Of a DNA stretch of 64,000 nt, positions 43,947-51,957 are shown piece by piece. Where the stretch lies: positions 6,138,001 to 6,202,000 of the forward strand of contig NZ_JACHMY010000001.1 in the NCBI RefSeq assembly GCF_014205135.1. The letters run 5' to 3'. Numbering within the stretch: position 1 is the first letter of the stretch; every line of letters begins with the position of its first letter. The position numbers were made by a program, and so were the translations under genes. The notes beneath the pieces are model-generated. The model made no database searches, was not told the origin of the DNA, and saw nothing but the letters and a program-made list of their open reading frames with translations. Source of the stretch: Kribbella italica. GTDB taxonomy: Bacteria; Actinomycetota; Actinomycetes; Propionibacteriales; Kribbellaceae.

Positions 43947-44642
43947 GTGACGGATGCGCATGTGGGTCTGGCGGGGCAGCTCACGCGCCTGCCGCAGCGA
44001 CAGGTACTGAGCGACGACGTCTACGAGACGGTCAAGGGCCTGATCATGGACAGCGTGGTCGCGCCGGGCACCCGGCTGAACATCGACGCGCTGACCCGGG
44101 AGCTGGGCATCTCCCAGACCCCGATCCGCGAGTCGCTGGCCCGGCTGGAGTCCGACGGGCTGGTGATCAAGGAGCCGCTGCGCGGTTACCGGGTCTCCTC
44201 GACGCTGACCCGGGCCGAGTTCGAGGACCTCTTCGAGTACCGGCTGCACATCGAGCCGTGGGCCGCGGGCCGGGCGGCGGAGCGGACGTCGGCCGAGGAC
44301 CTGGTCCGGCTCAAGGACGAGATGCTCAGCTACACCGAGGTCCCGGAACGGCCGGACTACGACTCGTACAAGGCGATGGCCGGGCACGACCAGCGCTTCC
44401 ACGACCTGGTGCTGGAGCTGGCCGGCAACGAGACGGCCCGGCAGTCCTTCGCCCGGACGCACTGCCACCTGCACCTGTTCCGGCTGTACTACGGCGGCGG
44501 GATCGCGACCCAGGCGCTGCGCGAGCACAAGGCGGTCGTCACCGCGGTCCGCAAGGGCGATCCCGAGCAGGCCGCCGCCGCGATGCGTTCGCACATCGAA
44601 GCCTCACGGGCCCGGCTGCGGCCCGTGTTCGACCAAGAATGA
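43947..44642 (+). CDS. GntR-family (FCD) regulator of the deoxysugar cluster
   Basis: 231 aa, GTG start with GGGAGGAGC upstream. HTH (about 25-75): LTRELGISQTPIRESLARLE. The FCD domain (about 95-220) has Asp/His ligands (HDQRFHDLVLELAGNE, FARTHCHLH, REHKAVV). Divergent from the importer operon and followed after 20 bp by the FAH gene, it very likely controls both, with a pathway acid as inducer. Confidence 0.88.
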   Translation: MTDAHVGLAGQLTRLPQRQVLSDDVYETVKGLIMDSVVAPGTRLNIDALTRELGISQTPIRESLARLESDGLVIKEPLRGYRVSSTLTRAEFEDLFEYRLHIEPWAAGRAAERTSAEDLVRLKDEMLSYTEVPERPDYDSYKAMAGHDQRFHDLVLELAGNETARQSFARTHCHLHLFRLYYGGGIATQALREHKAVVTAVRKGDPEQAAAAMRSHIEASRARLRPVFDQE

Positions 44643-44662
44643 ATCCGCTCTAAGGAGATTTC

Positions 44663-45514
44663 GTGGAACTGCTGCGCCTCGGCGCGGTCGGTGAGGAGCG
44701 CCCGTACGCGCGCGCCACCGACGGCACCACCTACGACCTGAGCTCCGTCACCGCCGAGATCGACGGGGCCTTCCTGGCCTCGGACGGGATCGCCCGCGCC
44801 CGCGCCGCGCTGGAGGCCGGCTCGCTGCCGGCCGCCGACGTCGAGGGCCTGCGGGTCGGTGCCCCGATCGCCAAGCCGGCCGCGGTGGTCTGCATCGGCC
44901 AGAACTACGCCGCGCACGCCGCCGAGTCCGGGGCCGAGCCGCCGAAGGAGCCGATCGTCTTCTTCAAGCACCCGAACACCGTCATCGGCCCGTACGACGA
45001 CGTGCTGGTGCCGCGGGACAGCCGCCGGACCGACTGGGAGGTCGAGCTCGCGGTCGTGATCGGCAAGACCGCCCGCTACCTGACCTCCGACGAGGAGGCC
45101 CTGGCCTGCATCGCCGGCTACACCGTCTCCAACGACGTCTCCGAGCGCGCCTTCCAGCTGGAGGTGTCCGGCGGCCAGTGGTCGAAGGGCAAGTGCTGCG
45201 AGACCTTCAACCCGCTCGGCCCGGTGCTGGTCCCCGCCGACGAGATCGGCGACCCGCAGGCGCTGGACCTGAAGTCGTTCGTCAACGGCGAGCCGCGGCA
45301 GGCCTCCAACACCCGCGACATGATCTTCTCGGTCGCCGCACTGGTCCGCGACCTGTCGCAGTACATGACGCTCGACCCGGGCGACCTCGTCAACACCGGT
45401 ACGCCGGAGGGCGTCGCGCTGTCCGGCCGCTTCCCGTACCTGGCGCCCGGCGACGTCGTCGAGTGCGAGATCCAGGGCCTCGGGCGGCAGCGCCAGGAGC
45501 TCCGGCAGGCCTGA
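44663..45514 (+). CDS. fumarylacetoacetate hydrolase-family 2,4-diketo-3-deoxyaldonate hydrolase
   Basis: 283 aa, GTG start with AAGGAG upstream. FAH fold with CIGQNYAAHAAE, metal ligands in DWEVELAVVIG, SNDVSERAFQ and NTGTPEGVALS. Best resemblance is to the 2,4-diketo-3-deoxy-L-fuconate/rhamnonate hydrolases that split the last intermediate to pyruvate plus L-lactate (or glyceraldehyde-type product). This completes the route with the lactonase and dehydratase in the divergent operon; the sugar dehydrogenases are missing from the window. A long terminator hairpin follows. Confidence 0.86.
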   Translation: MELLRLGAVGEERPYARATDGTTYDLSSVTAEIDGAFLASDGIARARAALEAGSLPAADVEGLRVGAPIAKPAAVVCIGQNYAAHAAESGAEPPKEPIVFFKHPNTVIGPYDDVLVPRDSRRTDWEVELAVVIGKTARYLTSDEEALACIAGYTVSNDVSERAFQLEVSGGQWSKGKCCETFNPLGPVLVPADEIGDPQALDLKSFVNGEPRQASNTRDMIFSVAALVRDLSQYMTLDPGDLVNTGTPEGVALSGRFPYLAPGDVVECEIQGLGRQRQELRQA

Positions 45515-45525
45515 GCAACTCCATG

Positions 45526-45564
45526 ACACCGCCCCGCCACCGTATTGCGGTGGCGGGGCGGTGT
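45526..45564. terminator. perfect 17-bp terminator hairpin
   Basis: Arms ACACCGCCCCGCCACCG and CGGTGGCGGGGCGGTGT are fully complementary around TATTG, 11 bp after the FAH stop. Very stable; no T run follows. Confidence 0.9.
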
Positions 45565-45587
45565 CGTCGTACGGCATCGTTCGGGGC

Positions 45588-45965
45588 ATGACTTCGATCG
45601 TGCGCACGGTGACCTTCGACGCGGCCGACCCGTGGGAGCTGGCCGGGTTCTGGCTGCAGGTGTTCGACGTGGAGCGGCCGGACGACGACCACCCCGAAGA
45701 CCCGTACGCCGCGGTGAACACCGGCTCGGTGAAGCTGCTGTTCGAGCGCAACAACGACCCGAAGCGGGCGAAGAACCGGGTGCACCTCGACCTCGAGCCG
45801 GACATCCCGCGCGACCAGGAGGTCGAGCGGCTGGTCGCCCTGGGCGCGACGATCGAGCACGACCACCGCGAGCCGAACGGTCTGGGCTTCGTGGTGATGC
45901 TCGACCCGGCCGGCAACGAGTTCTGCGTACTCCGCTCGGCCGCCGAGCGGGCTGCTACTAGCTGA
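45588..45965 (+). CDS. VOC-family protein (small)
   Basis: 125 aa from an ATG at 45588; an upstream start at 45561 lies inside the terminator stem and is rejected. The single VOC module runs from VRTVTFDAADPWELAGFW to VMLDPAGNEFCVLRS. The same closing motif occurs in the gene at 62640. Dimeric metal-binding fold of unknown substrate. Its 3' end overlaps the stop of the convergent small gene. Confidence 0.85.
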   Translation: MTSIVRTVTFDAADPWELAGFWLQVFDVERPDDDHPEDPYAAVNTGSVKLLFERNNDPKRAKNRVHLDLEPDIPRDQEVERLVALGATIEHDHREPNGLGFVVMLDPAGNEFCVLRSAAERAATS

Positions 45966-46338
45966 CGATCTCCGGGGTCTGCCCTGAGAGCGTGACCCTC
46001 CACTCGCCGTCCCAGCCGTGCACGACGATGCCGTAGCCGTCGCGGGTCGCGGAGGCCCGGTGGTGCCCGCTCTCGACCGGCTGAACCTCTGCCTGCCAGC
46101 CGCGACCGGCGAGCGCCGCAACAGCCGCCTCGACCTGCCCCACTGGGTCGACGACAGCCGGGTCGCCGTTCTCCACCGTGATCAGGCACACCGACTGCGG
46201 CCCGTCCCCGTCCTCCAGCACGTGCGGGTTCACCGGGCCTACGTCGTGCGTGACGACACCCTGCTGTCCCGGTACGGCGGCCGCCGCTACCGCGAGCAGC
46301 TCCTCGCGCAGGAGGTCGCGGGCCTCGGTCAGCGTCAT
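45958..46338 (-). CDS. small protein of unknown function paired with DUF1023 hydrolase
   Basis: 126 aa from an ATG at 46338, overlapping the stop of the hydrolase gene by 4 bp (ATGA). Helical acidic N-terminus (TEARDLLREELLAV), then beta-type segments (VCLITVENGDPAVV, GYGIVVHGWDGEWRVTLSG). No signal peptide or known domain recognised. Translational coupling says it works with the alpha/beta hydrolase, perhaps as a partner or immunity-type protein, which is only a guess. Confidence 0.7.
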   Translation of the reverse strand: MTLTEARDLLREELLAVAAAAVPGQQGVVTHDVGPVNPHVLEDGDGPQSVCLITVENGDPAVVDPVGQVEAAVAALAGRGWQAEVQPVESGHHRASATRDGYGIVVHGWDGEWRVTLSGQTPEIVS

Positions 46339-47576
46339 CGGGTAGGTCCTTCCGGTCGTCTGGTGATGCCAGGGCCCGGCGTACGCCGTGCCCGGGCTCC
46401 GTCGTTCACAGGTTCTGGCCGCGCGGTGCTGAGCTTGCCGAGCGCCCGTACGCCGTCGAACACCCTCGCCAGCGGTACGGCGGCCGGACTGGCCGCCGCC
46501 TGACGCAGCGGCTCGGCCCAGGAGAGGCCGCCCAGCACCCGGCTCTCCTCCTCCGGCGTCGTGCTCGTCCGGGTCACCGCCCGGAGATCGCCGCGGATGA
46601 TCCGGCCGATGTTGCGCATCGACTCGCTGTCGTGGACGAAGTAGCTCACGTGACCGCGCACGGGCACGTTGCCGTCGTTGGTCTCGAACCGGATCGCGTC
46701 GGTGAACGACGCCGGGTCCGGCCCGTGCGGTTCGGCGTACGAGATGAAGTCGCCGGGCGCGCGGGCGACGTACAGCGGCACACCCTTCGGGACGAAGTCG
46801 GCCGCGCTCCGGACGGACGGCTCGACGCCGGGGCAGCCGGTCAGGATCACCCGGTCGAAGCGCACACCCTCGCGCAGCATCGCCTGGCCGGCCACCTGGC
46901 CGCCGTAGCTGTTGCCGATCAGGATCCGGTCCGCGTCGGGCCTCACCTCGGTGCCGAGCCCGGCGGCGAACTTCGCCAGCAGGGGCGCCGCCGCGATCGA
47001 GCTCTCCTTGGACATCGCCCCTTCGAGGGTCAGCGGAGCGTCGTACCCGAGCCAGACCACCGTCGCCGATCCCGGCCCGGACTCCGTCTGCAGGTCCTGG
47101 GCGCGCGCCATCTGCGAGCGCACCTTGTCGAGGTTGTTGTTCATCCCGGGCACCAGCACGCTCACCCGGTCGGCCGTGGCGAGGTCGCCGAGCACCTCGG
47201 CCATCCGGCCCTGACCCTCGGGCTCGACCAGCAGGAACTGCCGGTGCACCGGGACGACGATGCGGTTGCCGTCGGCATCGACATCCAGCCGCTGCCCGAC
47301 CGGCCGCAGCATCTCGGACAGCGTGTTGTACCGGATCACCTCGTCCGCGGAGGCTCCGTCGAGCTTGGCCCGAAGCGTCTCGACCAGGCGAAGGTGGTTG
47401 GCCCGGTACCGCAGCTCGGCCGGTACACTGTCGAGCCCACCGACCTCATGGGTCCGGCTCTCCGCGAGCGCCCACGCGGCATCGGCCGGGAGCGCGTCGA
47501 AGTAGTCCCTGACCTCTCGCGCGGCCTTCTGGGACGGGAGGTCGGTGACACGGTCCAGCAGCTCGTCGAAGCTCAT
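46335..47576 (-). CDS. alpha/beta hydrolase (DUF1023)
   Basis: 413 aa from an ATG at 47576 with GAGG at proper spacing (an ATG at 47582 is also possible). A helical N-terminal 100 residues (FDELLDRVTDLPSQKAAREV) precede the alpha/beta hydrolase core with VLVPGMNNNL and the nucleophile elbow GNSYGG. DUF1023 proteins in actinobacteria often sit downstream of WXG100 or LXG genes and act as esterase-like proteins of unknown substrate. Here the partner is the unknown 126-aa protein. Basic Pro/Arg-rich C-terminus. Confidence 0.85.
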   Translation of the reverse strand: MSFDELLDRVTDLPSQKAAREVRDYFDALPADAAWALAESRTHEVGGLDSVPAELRYRANHLRLVETLRAKLDGASADEVIRYNTLSEMLRPVGQRLDVDADGNRIVVPVHRQFLLVEPEGQGRMAEVLGDLATADRVSVLVPGMNNNLDKVRSQMARAQDLQTESGPGSATVVWLGYDAPLTLEGAMSKESSIAAAPLLAKFAAGLGTEVRPDADRILIGNSYGGQVAGQAMLREGVRFDRVILTGCPGVEPSVRSAADFVPKGVPLYVARAPGDFISYAEPHGPDPASFTDAIRFETNDGNVPVRGHVSYFVHDSESMRNIGRIIRGDLRAVTRTSTTPEEESRVLGGLSWAEPLRQAAASPAAVPLARVFDGVRALGKLSTARPEPVNDGARARRTPGPGITRRPEGPTR

Positions 47577-47612
47577 CGTCATCCTCGGGGGCGTTGGGAT
47601 GCTTTGGCGAAC

Positions 47613-47640
47613 GATAAACCGCGGGGGACGGGTTTGTCAG
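47613..47640 (-). promoter_or_regulatory. possible promoter of the DUF1023 pair
   Basis: On the minus strand CTGACA (47640-47635) and TTTATC (47618-47613) are separated by 16 bp, about 30 bp before the hydrolase start. The -35 overlaps the stop of the upstream phosphatase gene. Confidence 0.35.
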
Positions 47641-48197
47641 TGCAAGTTGAGTGACCAGGAGGTGGCGTGCGCGGAAAGGCCTACGGTCGTCAGCGGGCGG
47701 ACGTCGATGTGCCGGAGCGACTCGGCTGGGGCCTCCAGCGCGTAGAGCACGGCAGCGCGCACTACGGCCGGGTGGACGACGGCAACGACCGTACGGCGCT
47801 CAGCGTGCCCCGGGTCCTCGGTCAGGTCGCCCAGCCAGTCGGCGACGCGGGCGATCAGGTCGTTGGCCGTCTCCCCGCCGGGCGGCGCTGTATGAGGCCG
47901 CTCCAGCCACGCCGAGACCGCAGCGGTCTCCGTGGCCAGCAGCTCCTCCAGGTCGCGCCCGGTCCAGTCGCCGTACTCGCGGTCGCGCAGTGCGCCGACC
48001 ACCACCGGCTGGAAGCCCATCGCCTCCGCGGTCAGGATCGCGGCCGGCTCCGGCCCGCAGTACGTCGTACCGGCGTCGACCCGCACGTCGTGGGCCGCCT
48101 CCAGGCCGGACTGGTCCGGCGCGGGCTCTCCACCGAGGACGAGCCCGCGCAGCCCAGGCGTCAGCGCATGCGCGACGAGAGTCAGCGTTGTGGTCAC
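47637..48197 (-). CDS. histidine phosphatase-family protein with altered active site
   Basis: 186 aa from a GTG at 48197 (GTGA overlap with the cbtA stop); a longer frame upstream is a shadow. The fold resembles CobC/phosphoglycerate-mutase histidine phosphatases (VGALRDREYGDWTGRDLEEL, PPGGETANDLIARVADWL, VVAVVHPAVVRAAVL). The catalytic motif, normally LxRHGxT, reads LVAHALT: the His is kept but the Arg is lost. Activity is therefore doubtful. Its place in the cobalt transporter operon suggests a role linked to cobalamin. Confidence 0.75.
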   Translation of the reverse strand: MTTTLTLVAHALTPGLRGLVLGGEPAPDQSGLEAAHDVRVDAGTTYCGPEPAAILTAEAMGFQPVVVGALRDREYGDWTGRDLEELLATETAAVSAWLERPHTAPPGGETANDLIARVADWLGDLTEDPGHAERRTVVAVVHPAVVRAAVLYALEAPAESLRHIDVRPLTTVGLSAHATSWSLNLH

Positions 48198-48961
48198 GCG
48201 GCGACGGTCTCCTTGGTGACCTTGGAGTGACGATCCATCAACGCAGCGTAGCCGAAGCCCAGCAAGGTCCACAGCACCGCCTGCGTGCCGAGCGAGGCGA
48301 ACCGGAACTGCCACAGCAGCGTCGCCGGGAACGACCCGGGCACCTCGTTGATCGAGGGCAGGATCAGGTACGCCGCGACGATCGTCACCACGAAGGCGAG
48401 ACCGCCACCGGCCGGCCGGATCCAGGGCGCGTCGCCGAAGCGCTGCGCCCAGCGGGACGCCGCGACACCGGCCCAGACCGCGAGCAGGCCGATCACGAGC
48501 GTCAGCAGGTAGGTGATCGTGCGCTTGGTGATCGTCTCCGGGTCACCGACGGCCGGTGGGTTCGGCGGGTACTTGAGGAACGGCACGAGCACGATCCCGA
48601 CGAAGCCCGCGGCGGCCAGCCCGAGGGCGGCGTACGAGTCGCTGGGGGTGCGCAGGCGGCGGCGCAGCAGCGCGAAACCGACAGCGAAGATGCCGCCGAG
48701 CGCCACGCCGTACAGGCTGGTGGCCAGGAAGAGGCCGAAGCGCTGGCCGTTGCGGCTGACCAGGGGTTCTTCTTCCTCGGCGGCGGGAGCCTGGGCGGCG
48801 GGTTCCTCGCCGTGGGTGTGTGCGGCGCCGCCGGCTTCCTCGATCGCGATCGCGGCGTCGATGTGCGGTTCGCCCATCACGTACGCGAAGGTTCCGGCCA
48901 GCAGGCCGGCGAAGAGGCCGACGATCAGTCCGCGCACCAGGAGATTTCCGAATGTACGCAT
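48194..48961 (-). CDS. cbtA: CbtA family cobalt transporter subunit
   Basis: 255 aa with about five membrane helices. The N-terminus LLVRGLIVGLFAGLLAGTFA and a His-rich acidic loop (AAHTHGEEPAAQAPAAEEEE) are typical of CbtA. The protein is thought to take up Co2+ with CbtB. Stop overlaps the phosphatase start. The gene follows cbtB by 64 bp, and both are preceded by a cobalamin riboswitch, supporting regulation by B12. Confidence 0.88.
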   Translation of the reverse strand: MRTFGNLLVRGLIVGLFAGLLAGTFAYVMGEPHIDAAIAIEEAGGAAHTHGEEPAAQAPAAEEEEPLVSRNGQRFGLFLATSLYGVALGGIFAVGFALLRRRLRTPSDSYAALGLAAAGFVGIVLVPFLKYPPNPPAVGDPETITKRTITYLLTLVIGLLAVWAGVAASRWAQRFGDAPWIRPAGGGLAFVVTIVAAYLILPSINEVPGSFPATLLWQFRFASLGTQAVLWTLLGFGYAALMDRHSKVTKETVAA

Positions 48962-49025
48962 GACGGTCCTGTCAGAGGATCAGCCCGAGCGGGTCGGGAA
49001 CGGGAGTACGGAGAACTGCAGGACG

Positions 49026-49223
49026 TCAGTGGCAGGGCACGCCGAGCAGGTGCCGGCCGTCGTGCATGAGTTCGTGCATGTACATCCCGGACTGGGAGAT
49101 CGCGCCCTGGTCGAAGGCGACCAGGTAGGCGAGCACCAGCAGCAGGCCGACGGTGAGCAGGGCGACCGCGAGCAGACGCGGCGAGACGGCCGGTACGGCG
49201 ACCGAGCGAGCAGGAGCGGGCAT
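49026..49223 (-). CDS. cbtB: CbtB family cobalt transporter subunit
   Basis: 65 aa from an ATG at 49223; a frame starting at 49334 runs through the riboswitch and is rejected. One membrane helix (about 18-38) is followed by the metal-type motif MHELMHDGRHLLG at the C-terminus. This His cluster at the outer face is the family signature. Ribosome site CTGGAGG. Confidence 0.88.
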   Translation of the reverse strand: MPAPARSVAVPAVSPRLLAVALLTVGLLLVLAYLVAFDQGAISQSGMYMHELMHDGRHLLGVPCH

Positions 49224-49261
49224 CTGAACCTCCAGGGGAAATGCGCGTCCCCATCGAAAGG

Positions 49262-49366
49262 CTGCGAGTGCCCGAGCGTCCTGACTCACGAGCAGCTGCT
49301 CGCTCACAGTGGCGCGGCCGTACCGGTCTCTCACCGGTTTCCCTCATGGCACCGCAGGTTGACCTT
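49262..49366 (-). ncRNA. cobalamin (AdoCbl) riboswitch upstream of cbtB
   Basis: Read on the minus strand the sequence has the family landmarks in order: CCTGCGGTGCC, ATGAGGGAAACCGGTGAGA, CCGGTACGGCCGCGCCACTG, TGTGAG and the B12 box GAGTCAGGACGC. A hairpin GGGG-N10-CCCC (near 49230-49252) lies between it and the ribosome site CTGGAGG. High B12 would lower translation or transcription of cbtB-cbtA and the phosphatase gene. Confidence 0.9.
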
Positions 49367-49477
49367 TGAACGGTAGCGGCCGGGTTCGTGACAGGTCAAC
49401 GGACGGCGGCGCCGGTGATCTTCCCCACCTGGTGAGATCACCTCGTACGCCGAGCCGATCGCGCCTACCCTGACGGA

Positions 49478-50116
49478 ATGCCGTCCGTTCATCATCTGGT
49501 GGCCTTCGCCGTCACCGCACTGATCGTGATCGTCGTCCCGGGGCCGAGCGTTCTGTTCATCGTCGGCCGCGCCCTGGCCGTCGGCCGTCGAGAGGCGATG
49601 CTGACGATGGTCGGCAACACGCTCGGCGCCGCGTTCCTGCTGGTCGCCGTCGCCCTCGGGCTTGGAACGCTGATCGCGGCGAGCGCGGTCGCGCTGACCG
49701 TGGTGAAGCTGGCGGGCGCGGCGTACCTGATCTACCTCGGCATCCACGCCTTCCGCACCCGCAAGTCCCTCGCCACCGCCCTGACCGGCGGAGTACGACC
49801 GGCGAACACCCGCCGCGTCCTGCGTCAGGGCTTCCTCGTCGGCGTGACCAACGCGAAGACCGCGGTCTTCTTCGCTGCCGTGCTCCCCCAGTTCATCGAC
49901 CCCGCCGCCGGTCACGCCACCCTGCAGATCCTGCTGCTCGGTCTGGTCTTCATCCTGATTGCCCTGATCTCCGACAGCGTCTGGGCGGTGGCCGCGGGAT
50001 CGGCCCGAGACTGGTTCGCCCGGTCCCCTCGCCGCCTGGAGCTGGTCGGCGGCACCGGCGGCTTGATGATGATCGGCCTTGGCGCGAGCATCGCCGTCAG
50101 CGGCTCAAAGGACTAG
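49478..50116 (+). CDS. LysE-family exporter
   Basis: 212 aa with about six helices. Family signatures: VPGPSVLFIVGRALAVGRR near residue 21, KLAGAAYLIYLGIHAFR and GFLVGVTNAKTAVFFAAVLP. It exports amino acids such as Lys or Thr, or other small molecules. Near the start TACCCT could be the -10 of a leaderless transcript. Its stop overlaps the convergent MFS gene by 20 bp. Confidence 0.88.
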   Translation: MPSVHHLVAFAVTALIVIVVPGPSVLFIVGRALAVGRREAMLTMVGNTLGAAFLLVAVALGLGTLIAASAVALTVVKLAGAAYLIYLGIHAFRTRKSLATALTGGVRPANTRRVLRQGFLVGVTNAKTAVFFAAVLPQFIDPAAGHATLQILLLGLVFILIALISDSVWAVAAGSARDWFARSPRRLELVGGTGGLMMIGLGASIAVSGSKD

Positions 50117-51461
50117 TACGCCGGGCCGCGAAGACTCCGACGAGTGCCAGCGCGGCCGGCAGGCCGAAGGCGGTCAGGAACGCGGTGGTCGGCGAGTGCG
50201 GTTCGATCGCCGCGAAGAGCGACCCGCCGATCGCCAGCACCGTTGCCGTCAGCAACGAGTCGCTGAGCTGCAGCGCCGAGCTGTTCGCGCCTTGCTGCTC
50301 GACGGTCGAGTACTCCAGGACCAGCACCGACACGGTCGGGAACACGGTCCCCATCCCGAGCCCGGTCAGCGCCCAGCCGAGGATGCCGACCACGACCGGC
50401 ACCCGGTCGTCGAGCGTGGCGGCCGCGATCGCGATGCCCAGCAAGATCGAGACCATGCCCGCCTGCAGGAACACGTGGTGCTCGAACGGCTGGTTCGGCC
50501 GGCCCCGGTACCAGGACGCCGCGCTCCAGCTCAGCGCGCTGACGGTCAGCACCAGCCCCGCGAACGCCGGCGACAGCCCGCGTTCACGGGTCAGCATCAG
50601 CGGCAGGAAAACCTCGGCACCGAAGCCGGCTGCCGCGACCAGACCGCGCAGCGCGATCACCGACGGGAGTCCGGCACGGATCGTGAACGTGCCCTTCGGC
50701 AGCAGCTTCGGGGCGAACACGACCACCGCGGCCAGACCGACAGCGATCAGGATCAGCTGGACGGCCCCACGCTGCTGGCCGCCGTAGTGCAGCAGCCCGA
50801 CGCCGAGCGCGGCCCCAACGGCGTACCAGGCCCGCTCGGTCCAGAGCTTGCCCGAGCCGGTGACTTCCTGCCCCTTGGAGAGCCCGGGCCGCATGATCAG
50901 TGCCGCGGGAACGGCCAGGACCGGTACGGCGAGGAACACGATCCGCCAGTTCGTGTGCTGGACGATCAGCCCGGCGATCGCCGGCCCGACCAGCGACGGC
51001 ACGACCCAGGCGGTCGAGAAGGCGGCGAAGATCCGCGGCCGGAGCTCGGCCGGGTAGAGACGCCCGACCACGACGTACAGCGCGACCGTCAGCAACCCAC
51101 CGCCGAAGCCCTGGATCGCCCGGCCGACGACCAGCACCTCCATGGTCGGCGCGAGCCCGGCGATGACCAGGCCGGCCAGGAACCATCCGGTGCCGTGCCA
51201 GAGCGGGCGGGTAGGGCCCTTGAGATCGGACCAGGTCCCCGAGATCACCATCGCGACCACGCCCGAGGCGAGCGGTCCGCCGAACGCCAGCGCGTACAGC
51301 GACAGCCCGTCGAGGGACTGCGCGACGGTCGGCATCGCGGTCGTCACGGCGAGCGCCTCGAACGCGACAAGCGTGATCAGCGCGACCATCCCGACGGTCA
51401 GCGCACGGTACTGCGGGGCGAGAACTCCGGGCGGGCGGGGCGCCGTGATCGTCGAGGTCAT
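50097..51461 (-). CDS. MFS transporter (drug-export type)
   Basis: 454 aa, 12 to 14 helices; ATG at 51461 chosen because GAGAG lies 8-12 bp upstream (a start at 51476 is possible). EmrB/DHA2-like features: VTTAMPTVAQSLDGLSLYAL, GRAIQGFGGGLLTVALYVVV and VPSLVGPAIAGL. It likely exports hydrophobic compounds with proton exchange. The 3' ends of this and the LysE gene overlap. Confidence 0.85.
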   Translation of the reverse strand: MTSTITAPRPPGVLAPQYRALTVGMVALITLVAFEALAVTTAMPTVAQSLDGLSLYALAFGGPLASGVVAMVISGTWSDLKGPTRPLWHGTGWFLAGLVIAGLAPTMEVLVVGRAIQGFGGGLLTVALYVVVGRLYPAELRPRIFAAFSTAWVVPSLVGPAIAGLIVQHTNWRIVFLAVPVLAVPAALIMRPGLSKGQEVTGSGKLWTERAWYAVGAALGVGLLHYGGQQRGAVQLILIAVGLAAVVVFAPKLLPKGTFTIRAGLPSVIALRGLVAAAGFGAEVFLPLMLTRERGLSPAFAGLVLTVSALSWSAASWYRGRPNQPFEHHVFLQAGMVSILLGIAIAAATLDDRVPVVVGILGWALTGLGMGTVFPTVSVLVLEYSTVEQQGANSSALQLSDSLLTATVLAIGGSLFAAIEPHSPTTAFLTAFGLPAALALVGVFAARRTSPLSR

Positions 51462-51525
51462 GCCCAGCACTCTCATCGTTCAAGTGCGCTTGAAGTCAAC
51501 CTCTGCACTTCGGGCCCGCTGGAAC

Positions 51526-51894
51526 TCAGAGCACCGCGGCGAGCAGCAGCGCGAGGATCGGCGGCACGGCCTGGATCGCGGCGGACCTCGCCATCCGGCG
51601 GTCCGAGCCGATCAGCACCAGCCCGGCGCCGAGCATGCACGCGCACGAGAACAGCGCGATCGCGTGCCCGCGGTCCCCACCCGCGATCAGGCCGCCGATC
51701 GCTCCCGCCGCCAGGAACAGGTTGTAGAACCCCTGGTTGAACGCCCAGGGCCGGGCCGCGTCGGCCTCTGCCTCGGTCTTGATCAGGAAGCGCTTCTGGA
51801 CGCTCGGCTTGCGGAAGAGCACGCTCTCCAGCGCGAAGAAGACCAGGTGCAGGACCCCGGCCAGGGCAACGAAGATCTGCGCGACGGTGTTCAC
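51526..51894 (-). CDS. DUF1304 membrane protein
   Basis: 122 aa from a GTG at 51894 with four membrane helices. The charge pattern FFALESVLFRKPSVQKRF and NQGFYNLFLAAGAIGG are typical of DUF1304. Function unknown. It lies 63 bp from the phosphotriesterase gene start on the same strand side, which suggests a separate small unit. Confidence 0.84.
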   Translation of the reverse strand: MNTVAQIFVALAGVLHLVFFALESVLFRKPSVQKRFLIKTEAEADAARPWAFNQGFYNLFLAAGAIGGLIAGGDRGHAIALFSCACMLGAGLVLIGSDRRMARSAAIQAVPPILALLLAAVL

Positions 51895-51957
51895 CTGCGA
51901 ACCGTACCGCCCGGAGGCCCGTGGCAACGCACCGTCACCGCGGACGAGTTCGTGCCG

